Below are positions 8,353 to 17,224 of a stretch of 64,000 bases of DNA, one piece after another. Origin of the DNA: Mycobacterium shimoidei (GTDB lineage Bacteria > Actinomycetota > Actinomycetes > Mycobacteriales > Mycobacteriaceae); the NCBI GenBank assembly GCA_002101905.1, contig LQPU01000040.1, positions 40,544-104,543 of the forward strand. The letters run 5' to 3'. Below the pieces are notes generated by a model that ran no database searches, had not been told where the DNA came from, and worked only from the letters and a program-made list of their open reading frames with translations. Position numbers and translations under genes: made by a program. The first letter of the stretch is position 1. The number at the start of each line of letters is the position of its first letter.

Positions 8353-9879
8353 CTAGCGCACAAACTCCTCTGCGGCGGCTGCCGCTCGTTCGCGGTCGGC
8401 GGGTACCAGGCCGATCCGGGTACGGCGGTCGAGAATGTCGTCGACGCTCAGCGCGCCCTCGTGGGTGATGGCGTACTCGAACTCCGCACGCACGACGTCG
8501 ATCCCGTCGGCCACCGGGTCAGCGGGCCGCTCGCAGGTGGCAGCGGCGATGACATTGGGCGCCTCCGCCCCGTAACGCAAGACCAACGATTCGGGCAAGC
8601 CGGCCATCGGCGGAATCGTCGATCCCGGATTCGCCGGCGCCCCCACCAGCGGCAGGTCGCGGGTTTGGCACGCGGCGGCGGTCAGCCCCCGCAGCTGAAC
8701 CGCGCGATCGAGCACGTCTTGGGCCATGTGCCGGTATTCGGTCAGCTTGCCGCCGAGCACGCTGATCACGCCGGATTCGGACTCGACGACGGCGTGGTCG
8801 CGCGAGACGTCAGCGGTGTGGCCGCCGCCGGTGTCGATGAGCGGCCGCAAGCCCGCGTAGGCGCCGATCACATCGGAGGGCTCCAGCGTGATGGCAAGCG
8901 CGGTGTTGACCGTGTCGAGCAGGAATGTGATCTCCTCCGAAGTCGGTTGCGGCACATCGGGAATGGGGCCAGGCGCTTCCTCGTCGGTCAGCCCGAGGTA
9001 GATCCGGCCCAGCTGCTCGGGCATTGCGAACACGAAGCGATTCAGCTCGCCGGGTATCGGAACCGTCAGCGCCGCAGTCGGATTGCCCAGGGCCTGGGCA
9101 TCGAAAACCAGATGCGTGCCGCGGCTGGGCCGCAGCTTCAGCGACGGATCGATCTCGCCGGCCCACACGCCGCCGGCGTTGATGACGGCGCGGGCAGAGA
9201 CGGTGAACGATTCGCCGCTGCGCTGGTCGGTCAAGCGTGCCGACGTGCCGGTGGCCTCGGATGCCGCGACGTAGGTGAGAATCCGAGCGCCGTGTTGCGC
9301 GGCGGTCCGCGCGACCGCGGTGACCAGGCGGGCGTCGTCGATTAGCTGCCCGTCGTAAGCCAGCAGCCCGCCGTCGAGGCCCTGCCGGCTCACCGCCGGC
9401 GCCAACTCGACGACGTGGTGGGCGGAAATACGGCGCGAACCGGGCAGCACCGACGACGGCGTGCCCGCTGTCTTGCGCAGCACATCGCCGGCGAGGAACC
9501 CGGCGCGCACCAATGCCCGCTCGACGTGGCCCATCGACGGCAGCAACGGGACCAACTGCGGCATCGCCCGCACCAGATGAGGGGCGTTGCGGGTCATCAA
9601 GATTCCGCGCTCGACTGCGCTGCGCCGGGCGATGCCGACGTTACCGGTCGCCAAGTAGCGCAGGCCGCCGTGCACCAGTTTCGAGCTCCACCGGCTGGTG
9701 CCGAACGCAAGGTCATGCTTTTCAACCAGCGCCACCTGAAGACCCCGCGAAGCGGCATCCAAGGCAACGCCGGCGCCGGTGATGCCGCCGCCGATTACCA
9801 GCACATCCAGTGGCGCTCCGTCGGCCAGCGCCGTCAGCTCGGTTGTGCGACGCGCCGCGTTGAGCGCAGCCGACATCAC
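8353..9879 (-). CDS. glpD1: Aerobic glycerol-3-phosphate dehydrogenase
   Basis: A flavoprotein that oxidises glycerol-3-phosphate to dihydroxyacetone phosphate and feeds electrons to the quinone pool. The N-terminal FAD site reads VLVIGGGITGAGVALDAASRG, followed by the GlpD-specific GTSRWSSKLVHGGLRYL block; the C-terminal DAO_C helical domain contains VRAEFEYAITHEGALSVDDI. About 508 residues from the GTG at 9879, or 507 from the adjacent ATG. The GTG overlaps the stop of the upstream TetR gene by four bases, so the two are co-transcribed, as with Rv2250c-Rv2249c in M. tuberculosis. Confidence 0.95.
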   Translation of the reverse strand: MMSAALNAARRTTELTALADGAPLDVLVIGGGITGAGVALDAASRGLQVALVEKHDLAFGTSRWSSKLVHGGLRYLATGNVGIARRSAVERGILMTRNAPHLVRAMPQLVPLLPSMGHVERALVRAGFLAGDVLRKTAGTPSSVLPGSRRISAHHVVELAPAVSRQGLDGGLLAYDGQLIDDARLVTAVARTAAQHGARILTYVAASEATGTSARLTDQRSGESFTVSARAVINAGGVWAGEIDPSLKLRPSRGTHLVFDAQALGNPTAALTVPIPGELNRFVFAMPEQLGRIYLGLTDEEAPGPIPDVPQPTSEEITFLLDTVNTALAITLEPSDVIGAYAGLRPLIDTGGGHTADVSRDHAVVESESGVISVLGGKLTEYRHMAQDVLDRAVQLRGLTAAACQTRDLPLVGAPANPGSTIPPMAGLPESLVLRYGAEAPNVIAAATCERPADPVADGIDVVRAEFEYAITHEGALSVDDILDRRTRIGLVPADRERAAAAAEEFVR

Positions 9880-10445
9880 GACAGATATCCGTTCAACGCG
9901 TAGCGCAATTCCCCCGCCAGCGCATCGGCATCCAGGATCGGCCCCACGAGCCGGGCGGATTGGATCGTCGACTGGGTGATCAACAGCACCATCGCGGCCA
10001 GCCGACGCGGGTCGCCGGGCCGCACGCTGCCGTCGCGCTGGGCGGCGCGCAAGTCGTCGGCCAGCGCGTCGATCAGGATCTGCTGGCTAGTGCCGAGCCG
10101 TTCGGTGATGTAGACCATCGCGAGCTCGGACCGCAGCAGCGTCATGACGATGTCGTCCTCGCGAAGCCGGTCACCGACCCTGACGACCCGCTCCACCAGC
10201 GCTTGGCGACCCTCGCCTGTTAGCGGAATCTCCCGGAGCGCGGCGGTGATGCGACTGGTTAACACCGCCGCGAGGATCGAGCGGGTGTCTGGCCAGCGCC
10301 GGTATACCGTCGGTCGGCTCACGCCGGCCCGTCGCGCGATCTCTGCCAGGGTCACGCGTTCCGGCCCGAAGTGGCGGACACAGGTCTCGGCCGCCTCGAG
10401 GATCCGGTCTGCGGTATCCACAGGTGCATTACTGATTGACAGCAT
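9876..10445 (-). CDS. TetR-family regulator upstream of glpD1
   Basis: A TetR repressor with the DNA-binding domain in the first 50 residues (VTLAEIARRAGVSRPTVYRRW) and an all-helical ligand domain. The frame is open further upstream but there it overlaps the divergent oxidase gene, so I used ATG 10445, giving 189 residues; a GTG at 10421 is also possible and would leave the palindromic intergenic DNA free. It is coupled to glpD1 and divergent from the FAD oxidase, and corresponds to Rv2250c. It likely controls both directions through the inverted repeat at 10426-10462. Confidence 0.88.
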   Translation of the reverse strand: MLSISNAPVDTADRILEAAETCVRHFGPERVTLAEIARRAGVSRPTVYRRWPDTRSILAAVLTSRITAALREIPLTGEGRQALVERVVRVGDRLREDDIVMTLLRSELAMVYITERLGTSQQILIDALADDLRAAQRDGSVRPGDPRRLAAMVLLITQSTIQSARLVGPILDADALAGELRYALNGYLS

Positions 10446-10462
10446 GTGTAATACTGTAATGC
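10426..10462. promoter_or_regulatory. Divergent promoter with inverted repeat between TetR gene and FAD oxidase
   Basis: GCATTAC at 10426-10432 is exactly complementary to GTAATGC at 10456-10462. Between them lie GTAATAC (10448-10454), TTGACA (10436-10441) and a -10-like TAATAC at 10449-10454. That -10 puts transcription initiation at or next to the oxidase ATG at 10463, suggesting a leaderless mRNA. The arm spacing is longer than a classical TetR half-site spacing, so this may be two overlapping sites. Function is inference. Confidence 0.5.
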
Positions 10463-12073
10463 ATGACGCAGCCCGACGCTCTGATGCCACCCATGAAGTG
10501 GAATGCCTGGGGCGACCCCAACGCCGCCAAGCCCCTTTCGGAGGGCATCCGGTCGCTGCTGAAACAGGCGCTCGGGGTAGCCGAGGAGCCGGCGCCAGAA
10601 CTCGACGCCGAGCAGGTGCGGCTACGCCCGTCGGCGTTGTCCGAGAACGACCGCCAGGCACTGTCCGGCATCGTCGGAGCTGACCACTTGCGCATCGGCG
10701 ACCGTGACCGGCTGTTGCACGCCGGCGGTAAGTCGACGCTGGATTTGTTGCGGCGCAAGGATTCCGGTGAGCAGGACGCGCCCGACGCGGTGCTGTTGCC
10801 CGGCTCCGAGGACGAGGTGGCGGCCATCCTGCAGCACTGCTCGCAGCGCGGTATCGCTGTCGTCCCGTTCGGCGGCGGCACCAGCGTGGTCGGTGGCCTC
10901 GATCCCATCCGTGGTGTATTCGATGCTGTCGTCTCGCTGGATCTGCGCCGCTTCGACCAACTGCTGGATTTCGACGAAGTCTCCGGCGAGGCCGAGTTCG
11001 GCGCCGGGGTCACCGGTCCGGTTGCGGAGCGGTTGCTCGGCGAGCGCGGCTTCTCGCTGGGGCACTTCCCGCAGAGCTTCGAATTCGCCAGCATCGGCGG
11101 CTTCGCCGCAACGCGGTCGTCGGGCCAGAACTCGGCCGGATATGGCCGTTTCGACGACATGATTGGCGGCTTGCGGGTGATCACCCCGGCTGGGGTGCTG
11201 GACCTGGGCCGGGCCCCGGCGTCGGCAGCGGGCCCGGACCTGCGCCAGCTGCTGATCGGGTCCGAAGGCGTCTTCGGTGTGATCACGCGGGTTCGGGTGC
11301 ACGTACACCCGACGCCGGAAGCGATCCGGTACGAGGCGTGGTCGTTTCCCGACTTCGCGACCGGGACCGCGGCCTTGCGCGCGGTCGCCCAGACGGGCAC
11401 CGGCCCCACCGTGATCCGGCTTTCCGACGAGGCCGAAACCGGCGTGAATCTGGCCACCACCGAGACCATCGGCGAAAGCCAGGTCACCGGAGGCTGTTTG
11501 GCGATCACCGTGTTCGAAGGAACCGCCGAGCATGCCGAGAGCCGGCATGCCGAAACCCACGCGCTGCTGGCCGCACGTGGCGGCACGTCGTTGGGTGAAG
11601 GTCCGGCGCACGCCTGGGAGCGTGGCCGGTTCGGTTCGCCGTATTTGCGTGATTCGCTACTGGCCGCCGGAGCGCTGTGCGAAACCCTCGAGACGGCGAC
11701 GACGTGGTCGAACATCCCGGCGCTGAAGACCGCCGTCACCGAGGCGCTGACGGGAGCGTTGGGCGAATCCGGCACACCGGCATTGGTGCTGTGCCACATT
11801 TCGCATGTGTATGCCAGCGGGGCTTCGTTGTACTTCACCGTCGTCGCCGGTCAACGCGGTAATCCGATCGACCAATGGCGCAAGGCCAAAGCCGCTGCCT
11901 CGGATGCGATCGTGGCAGCCGGCGGGACGATCACGCACCACCACGCGATCGGCGCCGATCATCGACCGTGGATGCATGACGAGGTGGGCGAATTGGGCGT
12001 TCGGATCCTGCAGGCGGTCAAGTCGACGCTGGATCCCGCCGGAATCCTCAACCCCGGCAAGCTGATCCCGTGA
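10463..12073 (+). CDS. FAD-linked oxidase, alkyldihydroxyacetonephosphate synthase-like
   Basis: A 536-residue vanillyl-alcohol-oxidase-type flavoprotein. The FAD-binding region near residues 120-300 shows AVVPFGGGTSVVGGL, FPQSFEFASIGGFAATRSSG and GSEGVFGVITRVRV; the C-terminal domain ends STLDPAGILNPGKLIP, typical of this family. Homologues are annotated as alkyl-DHAP synthase or D-lactate/glycolate-type oxidases; Rv2251 is the syntenic gene. Its location next to glpD1 and a diacylglycerol kinase favours a glycerolipid role, but the substrate is unproved. The diacylglycerol kinase frame begins at its stop. Confidence 0.85.
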   Translation: MTQPDALMPPMKWNAWGDPNAAKPLSEGIRSLLKQALGVAEEPAPELDAEQVRLRPSALSENDRQALSGIVGADHLRIGDRDRLLHAGGKSTLDLLRRKDSGEQDAPDAVLLPGSEDEVAAILQHCSQRGIAVVPFGGGTSVVGGLDPIRGVFDAVVSLDLRRFDQLLDFDEVSGEAEFGAGVTGPVAERLLGERGFSLGHFPQSFEFASIGGFAATRSSGQNSAGYGRFDDMIGGLRVITPAGVLDLGRAPASAAGPDLRQLLIGSEGVFGVITRVRVHVHPTPEAIRYEAWSFPDFATGTAALRAVAQTGTGPTVIRLSDEAETGVNLATTETIGESQVTGGCLAITVFEGTAEHAESRHAETHALLAARGGTSLGEGPAHAWERGRFGSPYLRDSLLAAGALCETLETATTWSNIPALKTAVTEALTGALGESGTPALVLCHISHVYASGASLYFTVVAGQRGNPIDQWRKAKAAASDAIVAAGGTITHHHAIGADHRPWMHDEVGELGVRILQAVKSTLDPAGILNPGKLIP

Positions 12074-12117
12074 CGTGCCGCGACGATGCGGGACGCAGCG
12101 ATGAGGAGCGGCACCAC

Positions 12118-13041
12118 ATGACCCGTCGCGAGCTCGCGCAGGTGACGGTGCTGACCAATCCCGCGTCCGGGCACGGGAACGCGCCGCATGCCGCGGAAAA
12201 GGCGATTGCGCGCTTGCAGGAACGCGGGCTCGACGTCGTCGGAATCGTCGGCACGGACGCCGACCACGCGCGCCGACTGCTCCGCGACGCGCTCGACCGC
12301 GGCACCGACGCGCTGGTGGTCGTCGGTGGTGACGGGGTGATTGCCGACGCGCTGCAAGTCTTGGCGCGCAGTGATATTCCGCTGGGCATCATTCCTGCCG
12401 GTACCGGCAACGACCATGCGCGTGAATACCGACTGCCCACCAAGGATCCCGTCGCGGACGCGGATGTCGTCGCCGACGGTTGGACGCAAACCGTTGACCT
12501 GGGCCTGATTCGCGACCAGGCCGGAGTCACCAAGTGGTTCGGCACCGTCGCGGCCGCCGGATTCGATTCGCTGGTCACCGATCGAGCCAACCGGATGCGT
12601 TGGCCGCGTGGACGAATGCGGTACAACCTCGCGATGGTCGCCGAGCTCTCAGCGCTGCGGCTACTGCCGTTCCGCCTGGTGCTCGACGGGCGTGATGAGA
12701 TCGTCACCAAGCTCACCCTCGCCGCGTTCGGCAATACCCGCAGCTATGGCGGCGGAATGCGGATCTGCCCCAACGCCGATCACGCCGACGGCCAACTCGA
12801 CATCACGATGGTGCATTCCGCGTCACGCATGCGGTTGATCCGCCTGTTCCCTACCGTGTACAAGGGCACTCATGTCGATCTCGACGAAGTGAGCACGGCC
12901 CGGGCGAAGTCCGTTGAGGTCGAGTCACCGGGCATCAACGTGTACGCCGACGGCGATTTCGCCTGCGCGCTGCCCGCCGAAATCTCGGCGGTGCCCGGCG
13001 CGTTACGCCTGCTTACCCCGGCGACGATGCAGAGCGCGTAG
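12118..13041 (+). CDS. Diacylglycerol kinase / lipid kinase (DAGK catalytic domain)
   Basis: A 307-residue kinase of the DAGK/YegS fold that phosphorylates diacylglycerol or a related lipid with ATP. The nucleotide-binding motif GGDGVIADAL and the following IPLGIIPAGTGNDHARE are hallmark blocks; AAFGNTRSYGGGMRICP and NVYADGDFACALP are the C-terminal family blocks. The frame opens at a GTG overlapping the upstream stop, but GAGGAG at 12103-12108 stands nine bases before ATG 12118, which fits the roughly 309-residue Rv2252 homologue. It probably acts with the upstream oxidase in glycerolipid turnover. Confidence 0.9.
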   Translation: MTRRELAQVTVLTNPASGHGNAPHAAEKAIARLQERGLDVVGIVGTDADHARRLLRDALDRGTDALVVVGGDGVIADALQVLARSDIPLGIIPAGTGNDHAREYRLPTKDPVADADVVADGWTQTVDLGLIRDQAGVTKWFGTVAAAGFDSLVTDRANRMRWPRGRMRYNLAMVAELSALRLLPFRLVLDGRDEIVTKLTLAAFGNTRSYGGGMRICPNADHADGQLDITMVHSASRMRLIRLFPTVYKGTHVDLDEVSTARAKSVEVESPGINVYADGDFACALPAEISAVPGALRLLTPATMQSA

Positions 13042-13071
13042 CGCGATGAGGAGGAGGCGGGGAAATCAGAC

Positions 13072-13584
13072 TCAGCCCACGCCCCGGCTGAGCCAGGACA
13101 CCTCGGCACCGTCGCCGCCGTCGCGATACAGCTCGAGCGCCTCATCCCAGGCGGTGCCCAACGCTGAATCCAGCTCGGCGGCCAGCGCATCGGCGCCGGC
13201 GGCCATCATCGCGCGCAAGCGCATCTCACCGATCATGATGTCGCCGTTGGCGCTCATCGTGCCGCTCCACAGTCCCAACTGCGGGGTGTGGCTGAACCGC
13301 TGACCATCCACGCCCGGGCTCGGGTCCTCGGTGACTTCGAAGCGCAGCACCGACCAGGAACGCAGCGCGTTCGCCAATCGGGCGCCCGTCCCCACCGGAC
13401 CGACCCAGTTGGTCACCGCGCGCAGCTGCCCGGGCATGGCCGGTTGCGGGGTCCACTTGAGGTTCGCCTTGGCCGACAGGGTCGACGACAACGCCCACTC
13501 GACATGCGGACATACCGCGGCGGGCGAGGCGTGGATGTACACCACGCCGGTCGTCGCGTCGGCGAACTGGTTCGACGCACGCAT
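13072..13584 (-). CDS. DUF3145 family protein
   Basis: A 170-residue actinobacterial conserved protein of the DUF3145 family (Rv2256c-like). Visible blocks are VVYIHASPAAVCPHVEWALS near the N-terminus and EDPSPGVDGQRFSHTPQLG in the middle. The start is ATG 13584, with GAAGGAG six bases upstream; the frame extends 13 codons further without a ribosome-binding site. No signal peptide, membrane segment or catalytic motif is seen. Function unknown. It is conserved next to the FAS-II and lipid-kinase region in mycobacteria. Confidence 0.88.
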   Translation of the reverse strand: MRASNQFADATTGVVYIHASPAAVCPHVEWALSSTLSAKANLKWTPQPAMPGQLRAVTNWVGPVGTGARLANALRSWSVLRFEVTEDPSPGVDGQRFSHTPQLGLWSGTMSANGDIMIGEMRLRAMMAAGADALAAELDSALGTAWDEALELYRDGGDGAEVSWLSRGVG

Positions 13585-13716
13585 CTGCTGCTCCTTCGGC
13601 TCCACGAGGGACGTCTTCCCCAACGGCCTGGTGAAGCGCTGACGAGCTGCAATGCAGATGACGGCGATGAAATTGTTGCTTGCGAGTCTATTGTGCCTCG
13701 TGAGACCCCTGTTGCG

Positions 13717-14541
13717 CTAGTCTGACCGGTATTCAGATATCACCGCGTCGGAAATCGCCGGCCAGAGCGATAGCGCCCACTCCCCGAAATCGCGATCGGT
13801 GAGCACGACCAGCGCTAACCGCGCCTGCGGATCTGCCCAGATGAATGTGCCCGATTGGCCGAAATGGCCGTATGTTCGCGGCGAGTTGTCGGCGCCTGTC
13901 CAATGCGGCGATTTGGCGTCTTTGATCTCGAAGCCCAGGCCCCAATCGTTGGGCCGCTGCACGCCGTAACCAGGCAATACGCCGTCCAGACCGGGAAACT
14001 GTACGGAAATCGCCTCGGTGTGCATTGCCTCGGAGACCGTTCGGGGCTCCAGCAGATCGACCGCGAACGCCGCCATATCGCCCAACGTCGAGGTCACCCC
14101 GAAGCCGGCAGCCCTCGCGCCGCCGTCGAGGCGGGTGGCAGCCATCCCCAGCGGCTCGAAGACGGCTTCGGCGAGGTAGGTGCTGAACTGGATGCCCGAC
14201 GCCTGCTGCAGGGTCTCGGCTAGCACCGTGAATCCGTAGTTGGAATACACCCGGCGGGCTCCCGGCTTGGCCAGCGAGTGGTTGGAATGCATCGCCAGCC
14301 CGGAAGCGTGCGCCAGCAGATGGCGGACGGTGGACCCGGGCGGGCCGGCCGGGGTGTCGAGGTCGACGACACCCTCCTCGATCGCGATCTGTACCGCCCG
14401 GGCCACCAGTGGCTTGGTCACCGACGCCAGCGCGAACTCGCGTCCGCCGTCACCGCGGCTGGCCAGTGTGCCGGAGGGCCCGACGACCGCGGCGGCAGCA
14501 TTGGCTACCGGCCAGTCGTCAAGCGCATCGAGAGCAGGCAT
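13717..14541 (-). CDS. Serine beta-lactamase-like hydrolase (class C / esterase fold)
   Basis: A 274-residue protein of the beta-lactamase/penicillin-binding superfamily. The SxxK nucleophile motif appears as LASVTKPLV near residue 42, the YxN motif as VYSNYGFT near residue 98, and a C-terminal GHFGQSGTF block stands where the class C K/H-T-G motif lies. Such mycobacterial proteins (Rv2257c-like) are usually esterases or peptidases rather than resistance enzymes. There is no signal peptide, so it is probably cytoplasmic. A 132-base gap to the DUF3145 start may carry the latter's promoter. Confidence 0.85.
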   Translation of the reverse strand: MPALDALDDWPVANAAAAVVGPSGTLASRGDGGREFALASVTKPLVARAVQIAIEEGVVDLDTPAGPPGSTVRHLLAHASGLAMHSNHSLAKPGARRVYSNYGFTVLAETLQQASGIQFSTYLAEAVFEPLGMAATRLDGGARAAGFGVTSTLGDMAAFAVDLLEPRTVSEAMHTEAISVQFPGLDGVLPGYGVQRPNDWGLGFEIKDAKSPHWTGADNSPRTYGHFGQSGTFIWADPQARLALVVLTDRDFGEWALSLWPAISDAVISEYRSD

Positions 14542-14562
14542 CGCGCAGGAGCCTATCGACCC

Positions 14563-14664
14563 GCGGTGACCCGCCGCGCCCGGCTACGCCGCGCTTGCGA
14601 TCACCGCTCGGCTCTAGCGCGGTGACCCGCCGCGCCCGGCTACGCCGCGCTTGCGATCACCGCT
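14563..14664. repeat. Two perfect 46-bp direct repeats, each with complementary ends
   Basis: Bases 14563-14608 and 14619-14664 are identical 46-mers separated by ten bases (cggctctagc). Each copy begins GCGGTGA and ends with its complement TCACCGC (plus t), and contains GCCGCGC near both halves, so each can fold as a hairpin. They lie in the divergent region between the beta-lactamase-like gene and mscR, ending 13 bases before the mscR ATG. This looks like a small intergenic repeat family, comparable in form to other mycobacterial intergenic repeats. Confidence 0.85.
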
Positions 14665-14677
14665 TAAGTTGGTTCGC

Positions 14678-15763
14678 ATGAGTCAGACAGTCCGCGGTGT
14701 GGTGTCACGAAAAAAGGGCGAACCGGTGGAGTTGGTCGACATCGTCGTACCCGATCCCGGGCCGGGTGAAGTGCTGGTCGACGTCACCGCGTGCGGGGTG
14801 TGCCACACCGACCTGACCTATCGCGAGGGCGGCATCAACGACGAGTTTCCGTTTCTGCTCGGCCACGAGGCCGCGGGCACAGTCGAATCCGTCGGGCCGG
14901 GTGTCACCGCGGTGCAACCGGGCGATTTCGTGATCCTTAACTGGCGCGCGATATGCGGGCAGTGCCGCGCCTGCAAGCGGGGCAGGCCGCACTTGTGCTT
15001 CGACACGTTCAATGCCGAACAGAAAATGACGTTGACCGACGGCACCGAGCTCACGCCGGCGCTGGGCATCGGCGCGTTCGCCGACAAAACGCTGGTGCAC
15101 CAAGGCCAGGCCACCTTGGTCGATCCCGCCGCCGACCCGGCGGTGGCCGGGCTGCTGGGCTGCGGCGTGATGGCCGGGCTGGGTGCGGCCATCAACACCG
15201 GCGCAGTCACCCGTGACGACACCGTCGCAGTGATCGGTTGCGGCGGTGTGGGCGACGCGGCAATCGCCGGCGCCGCGCTGGTCGGTGCGCGCCGCATCAT
15301 CGCGGTCGACACCGACAACACCAAACTCGACTGGGCGCGGCAGTTCGGCGCCACCCATACCGTCAACGCGCGCGAAGCCGACGTCGTCAAGGCCATACAG
15401 GACCTCACCGACGGCTTCGGCGCCAACGTGGTCATCGACGCGGTCGGCCGACCGGAAACCTGGAAGCAGGCGTTCTACGCCCGTGATCTCGCGGGAACCG
15501 TTGTGCTGGTGGGCGTTCCGACGCCGGAGATGCGCCTCGACATGCCGCTGCTGGACTTCTTTTCGCACGGCGGTGCTTTGAAGTCGTCGTGGTACGGCGA
15601 CTGTCTGCCTGAGCGCGACTTCCCCACCCTGATCGATCTGCACCTGCAGGGCAGGTTGCCGTTGGACAAGTTCGTATCCGAACGAATCGGCTTGGGCGAC
15701 ATCGAGGAGGCCTTCCACAAGATGCACGCAGGTGAGGTGCTGCGGTCGGTGGTGATGTTGTGA
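14678..15763 (+). CDS. mscR: S-nitrosomycothiol reductase / mycothiol-dependent formaldehyde dehydrogenase
   Basis: A zinc-dependent class III-like alcohol dehydrogenase of 361 residues, the same as Rv2259. It reduces S-nitrosomycothiol and oxidises the mycothiol-formaldehyde adduct with NAD. Catalytic zinc ligands are in CGVCHTDLTY and GHEAAGTVE; structural zinc cysteines in CGQCRACKRGRPHLC; the NAD site is VIGCGGVGDAAIAGA. I chose ATG 14678, because the sequence upstream is the intergenic repeat. Its stop overlaps the GTG of the next gene by four bases. Confidence 0.95.
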   Translation: MSQTVRGVVSRKKGEPVELVDIVVPDPGPGEVLVDVTACGVCHTDLTYREGGINDEFPFLLGHEAAGTVESVGPGVTAVQPGDFVILNWRAICGQCRACKRGRPHLCFDTFNAEQKMTLTDGTELTPALGIGAFADKTLVHQGQATLVDPAADPAVAGLLGCGVMAGLGAAINTGAVTRDDTVAVIGCGGVGDAAIAGAALVGARRIIAVDTDNTKLDWARQFGATHTVNAREADVVKAIQDLTDGFGANVVIDAVGRPETWKQAFYARDLAGTVVLVGVPTPEMRLDMPLLDFFSHGGALKSSWYGDCLPERDFPTLIDLHLQGRLPLDKFVSERIGLGDIEEAFHKMHAGEVLRSVVML

Positions 15764-16377
15764 TTCAGCGGGTAGTCACTCACGGCACCTTCGAACTCGA
15801 CGGCGGCAGTTGGGAAGTCGACAACAACATCTGGATCGTCGGCGACGACTCCGAGGTCGTGGTGTTCGACGCCGCCCACACCGCAGCGCCGATCATCGAA
15901 GCCGTCGGAGGCCGCAACGTTGTGGCTGTGGTGTGCACACACGGACACAACGACCACGTGACCGTGGCGCCTCAGCTTGGCGAAACGCTCGACGCCGCGG
16001 TGTTGCTGCACCCCGCCGATGAAGTGCTGTGGCGAATGACCCACCCGGACAAACATTTTCGCACAGTATCCGACGGGCAAACGCTGTCCGTCGCGGGCAC
16101 AGAGTTGCGTGCATTGCACACTCCGGGTCACTCCCCCGGCTCAGTGTGCTGGCATGCCCCCGATCTGGGTGCGGTGTTCAGCGGTGACACCCTGTTTCAG
16201 GGCGGCCCGGGAGCCACCGGGCGCTCGTTCTCGGACTTCCCGACGATATTGCAGTCGATCTCGGACCGGCTCGGCACGCTGCCCACCGACACCGTCGTGT
16301 ACACCGGACACGGCGACAACACCACCGTCGGCGACGAGATCGTGCACTACGACGAATGGGTGGCCCGGGGCTACTAG
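15760..16377 (+). CDS. Metallo-beta-lactamase-fold hydrolase coupled to mscR
   Basis: A 205-residue metallo-hydrolase with the signature VVCTHGHNDHVTVAP (HxHxDH), later histidines in LHTPGHSPGS and VYTGHGDN, and Asp in FSGDTLFQGGP. The glyoxalase II-like layout and translational coupling to mscR suggest a thioesterase acting on S-acyl- or S-formyl-mycothiol, the product of MscR; this is inference. The GTG start overlaps the mscR stop (GTGA). The syntenic M. tuberculosis gene is Rv2260. Confidence 0.9.
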   Translation: MIQRVVTHGTFELDGGSWEVDNNIWIVGDDSEVVVFDAAHTAAPIIEAVGGRNVVAVVCTHGHNDHVTVAPQLGETLDAAVLLHPADEVLWRMTHPDKHFRTVSDGQTLSVAGTELRALHTPGHSPGSVCWHAPDLGAVFSGDTLFQGGPGATGRSFSDFPTILQSISDRLGTLPTDTVVYTGHGDNTTVGDEIVHYDEWVARGY

Positions 16378-16392
16378 AAGGCGACGTCGGAG

Positions 16393-17121
16393 TCAGCGGC
16401 CGTCAAGGATTCGGCGCTTTTCATCGTCGAATTCTTTCTCGGTCAACGCTCCCGAATCTCGTAGCGCGGTGAGCGTTTTGAGTTGCTCGAGCCTGATGGC
16501 TTGCTCATCGGGTGCGGCCGCCGACCAGTCCGGCACCTCTGAGATGGATTGCTCGGCGGTCGATACCGGTCGTGGTGCCCGCCGGCTGCGTAGTGTCGAC
16601 ATCACCGACAAGGTCAGACCTGCCAGACCGATGACGAACCAGCCGACGAACATCCACGGCAGCCAGCCGTACGGGCTACCGTGACCGAAAGCCAGTCGAG
16701 GACTGATGAATCCGCCGACCTGACCATCGGTCCTGATCTGGTATGTGCCATCGGCGGGGACTCGAACGGTCCATACCCGCACGTGCGAATCGTTGTTGAC
16801 TGTGGTTGTGCTGCCGACGTTTTCAGTGACGACCGGCTCGGGTACACCTGCGGGCGGGTCGATTCCCATCTTCAATCCGGGAATCGGCAGCCCACCGCCG
16901 CTGGGACTTCCGACCACCTGGGTGTGGAAACTCACGGTGACTTCACCCTCCGGTAGGTGCAGGCTGCCGGAGCCGGGGATTGGTACTTCGCCGTAGGCGT
17001 TGTACTTGCCGAATACAAACGCGTTGAGGATCAGCGAGGTGATGAACCCGCCGACCGCCACGATGAGCGTCAGGACCGATACCACCAGCCCGATTCGCGA
17101 GCCAACGCGCACAGCGTTCAT
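16393..17121 (-). CDS. Membrane protein with C-terminal SHOCT domain
   Basis: A roughly 242-residue protein with two membrane segments, one near residues 8-33 (LVVSVLTLIVAVGGFITSLI) and one near 150-176 (WMFVGWFVIGLAGLTLSVM), and an exported beta-rich region between them. The last 35 residues, LTALRDSGALTEKEFDDEKRRI, form a SHOCT domain, a short helical module common in actinobacterial membrane proteins and thought to mediate oligomerisation. The start is uncertain: ATG 17121 puts the membrane segment at the N-terminus, while in-frame starts further upstream (to 17205) would add a Cys-containing leader. Function unknown. Confidence 0.75.
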   Translation of the reverse strand: MNAVRVGSRIGLVVSVLTLIVAVGGFITSLILNAFVFGKYNAYGEVPIPGSGSLHLPEGEVTVSFHTQVVGSPSGGGLPIPGLKMGIDPPAGVPEPVVTENVGSTTTVNNDSHVRVWTVRVPADGTYQIRTDGQVGGFISPRLAFGHGSPYGWLPWMFVGWFVIGLAGLTLSVMSTLRSRRAPRPVSTAEQSISEVPDWSAAAPDEQAIRLEQLKTLTALRDSGALTEKEFDDEKRRILDGR

Positions 17122-17189
17122 CTGCGCAGTTTGGCACGATTTGCCAGGATCGCAGCGACATCCGCCCAAATCGGTGTCGACGTGAGGCA

Positions 17190-17216
17190 TATGATGCGCA
17201 GACAATCACCGAGGAG
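17190..17216 (+). promoter_or_regulatory. Extended -10 and ribosome-binding site of the SDR gene
   Basis: TATGAT at 17190-17195, preceded by TGAGGCA, resembles a sigma-A -10 hexamer. It would start transcription about 17202, giving a short leader with the GAGGAG ribosome-binding site at 17211-17216, which decides for ATG 17225 over the GTG at 17216. No good -35 is visible. Confidence 0.4.
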
Positions 17217-17224
17217 TGAAAGTT

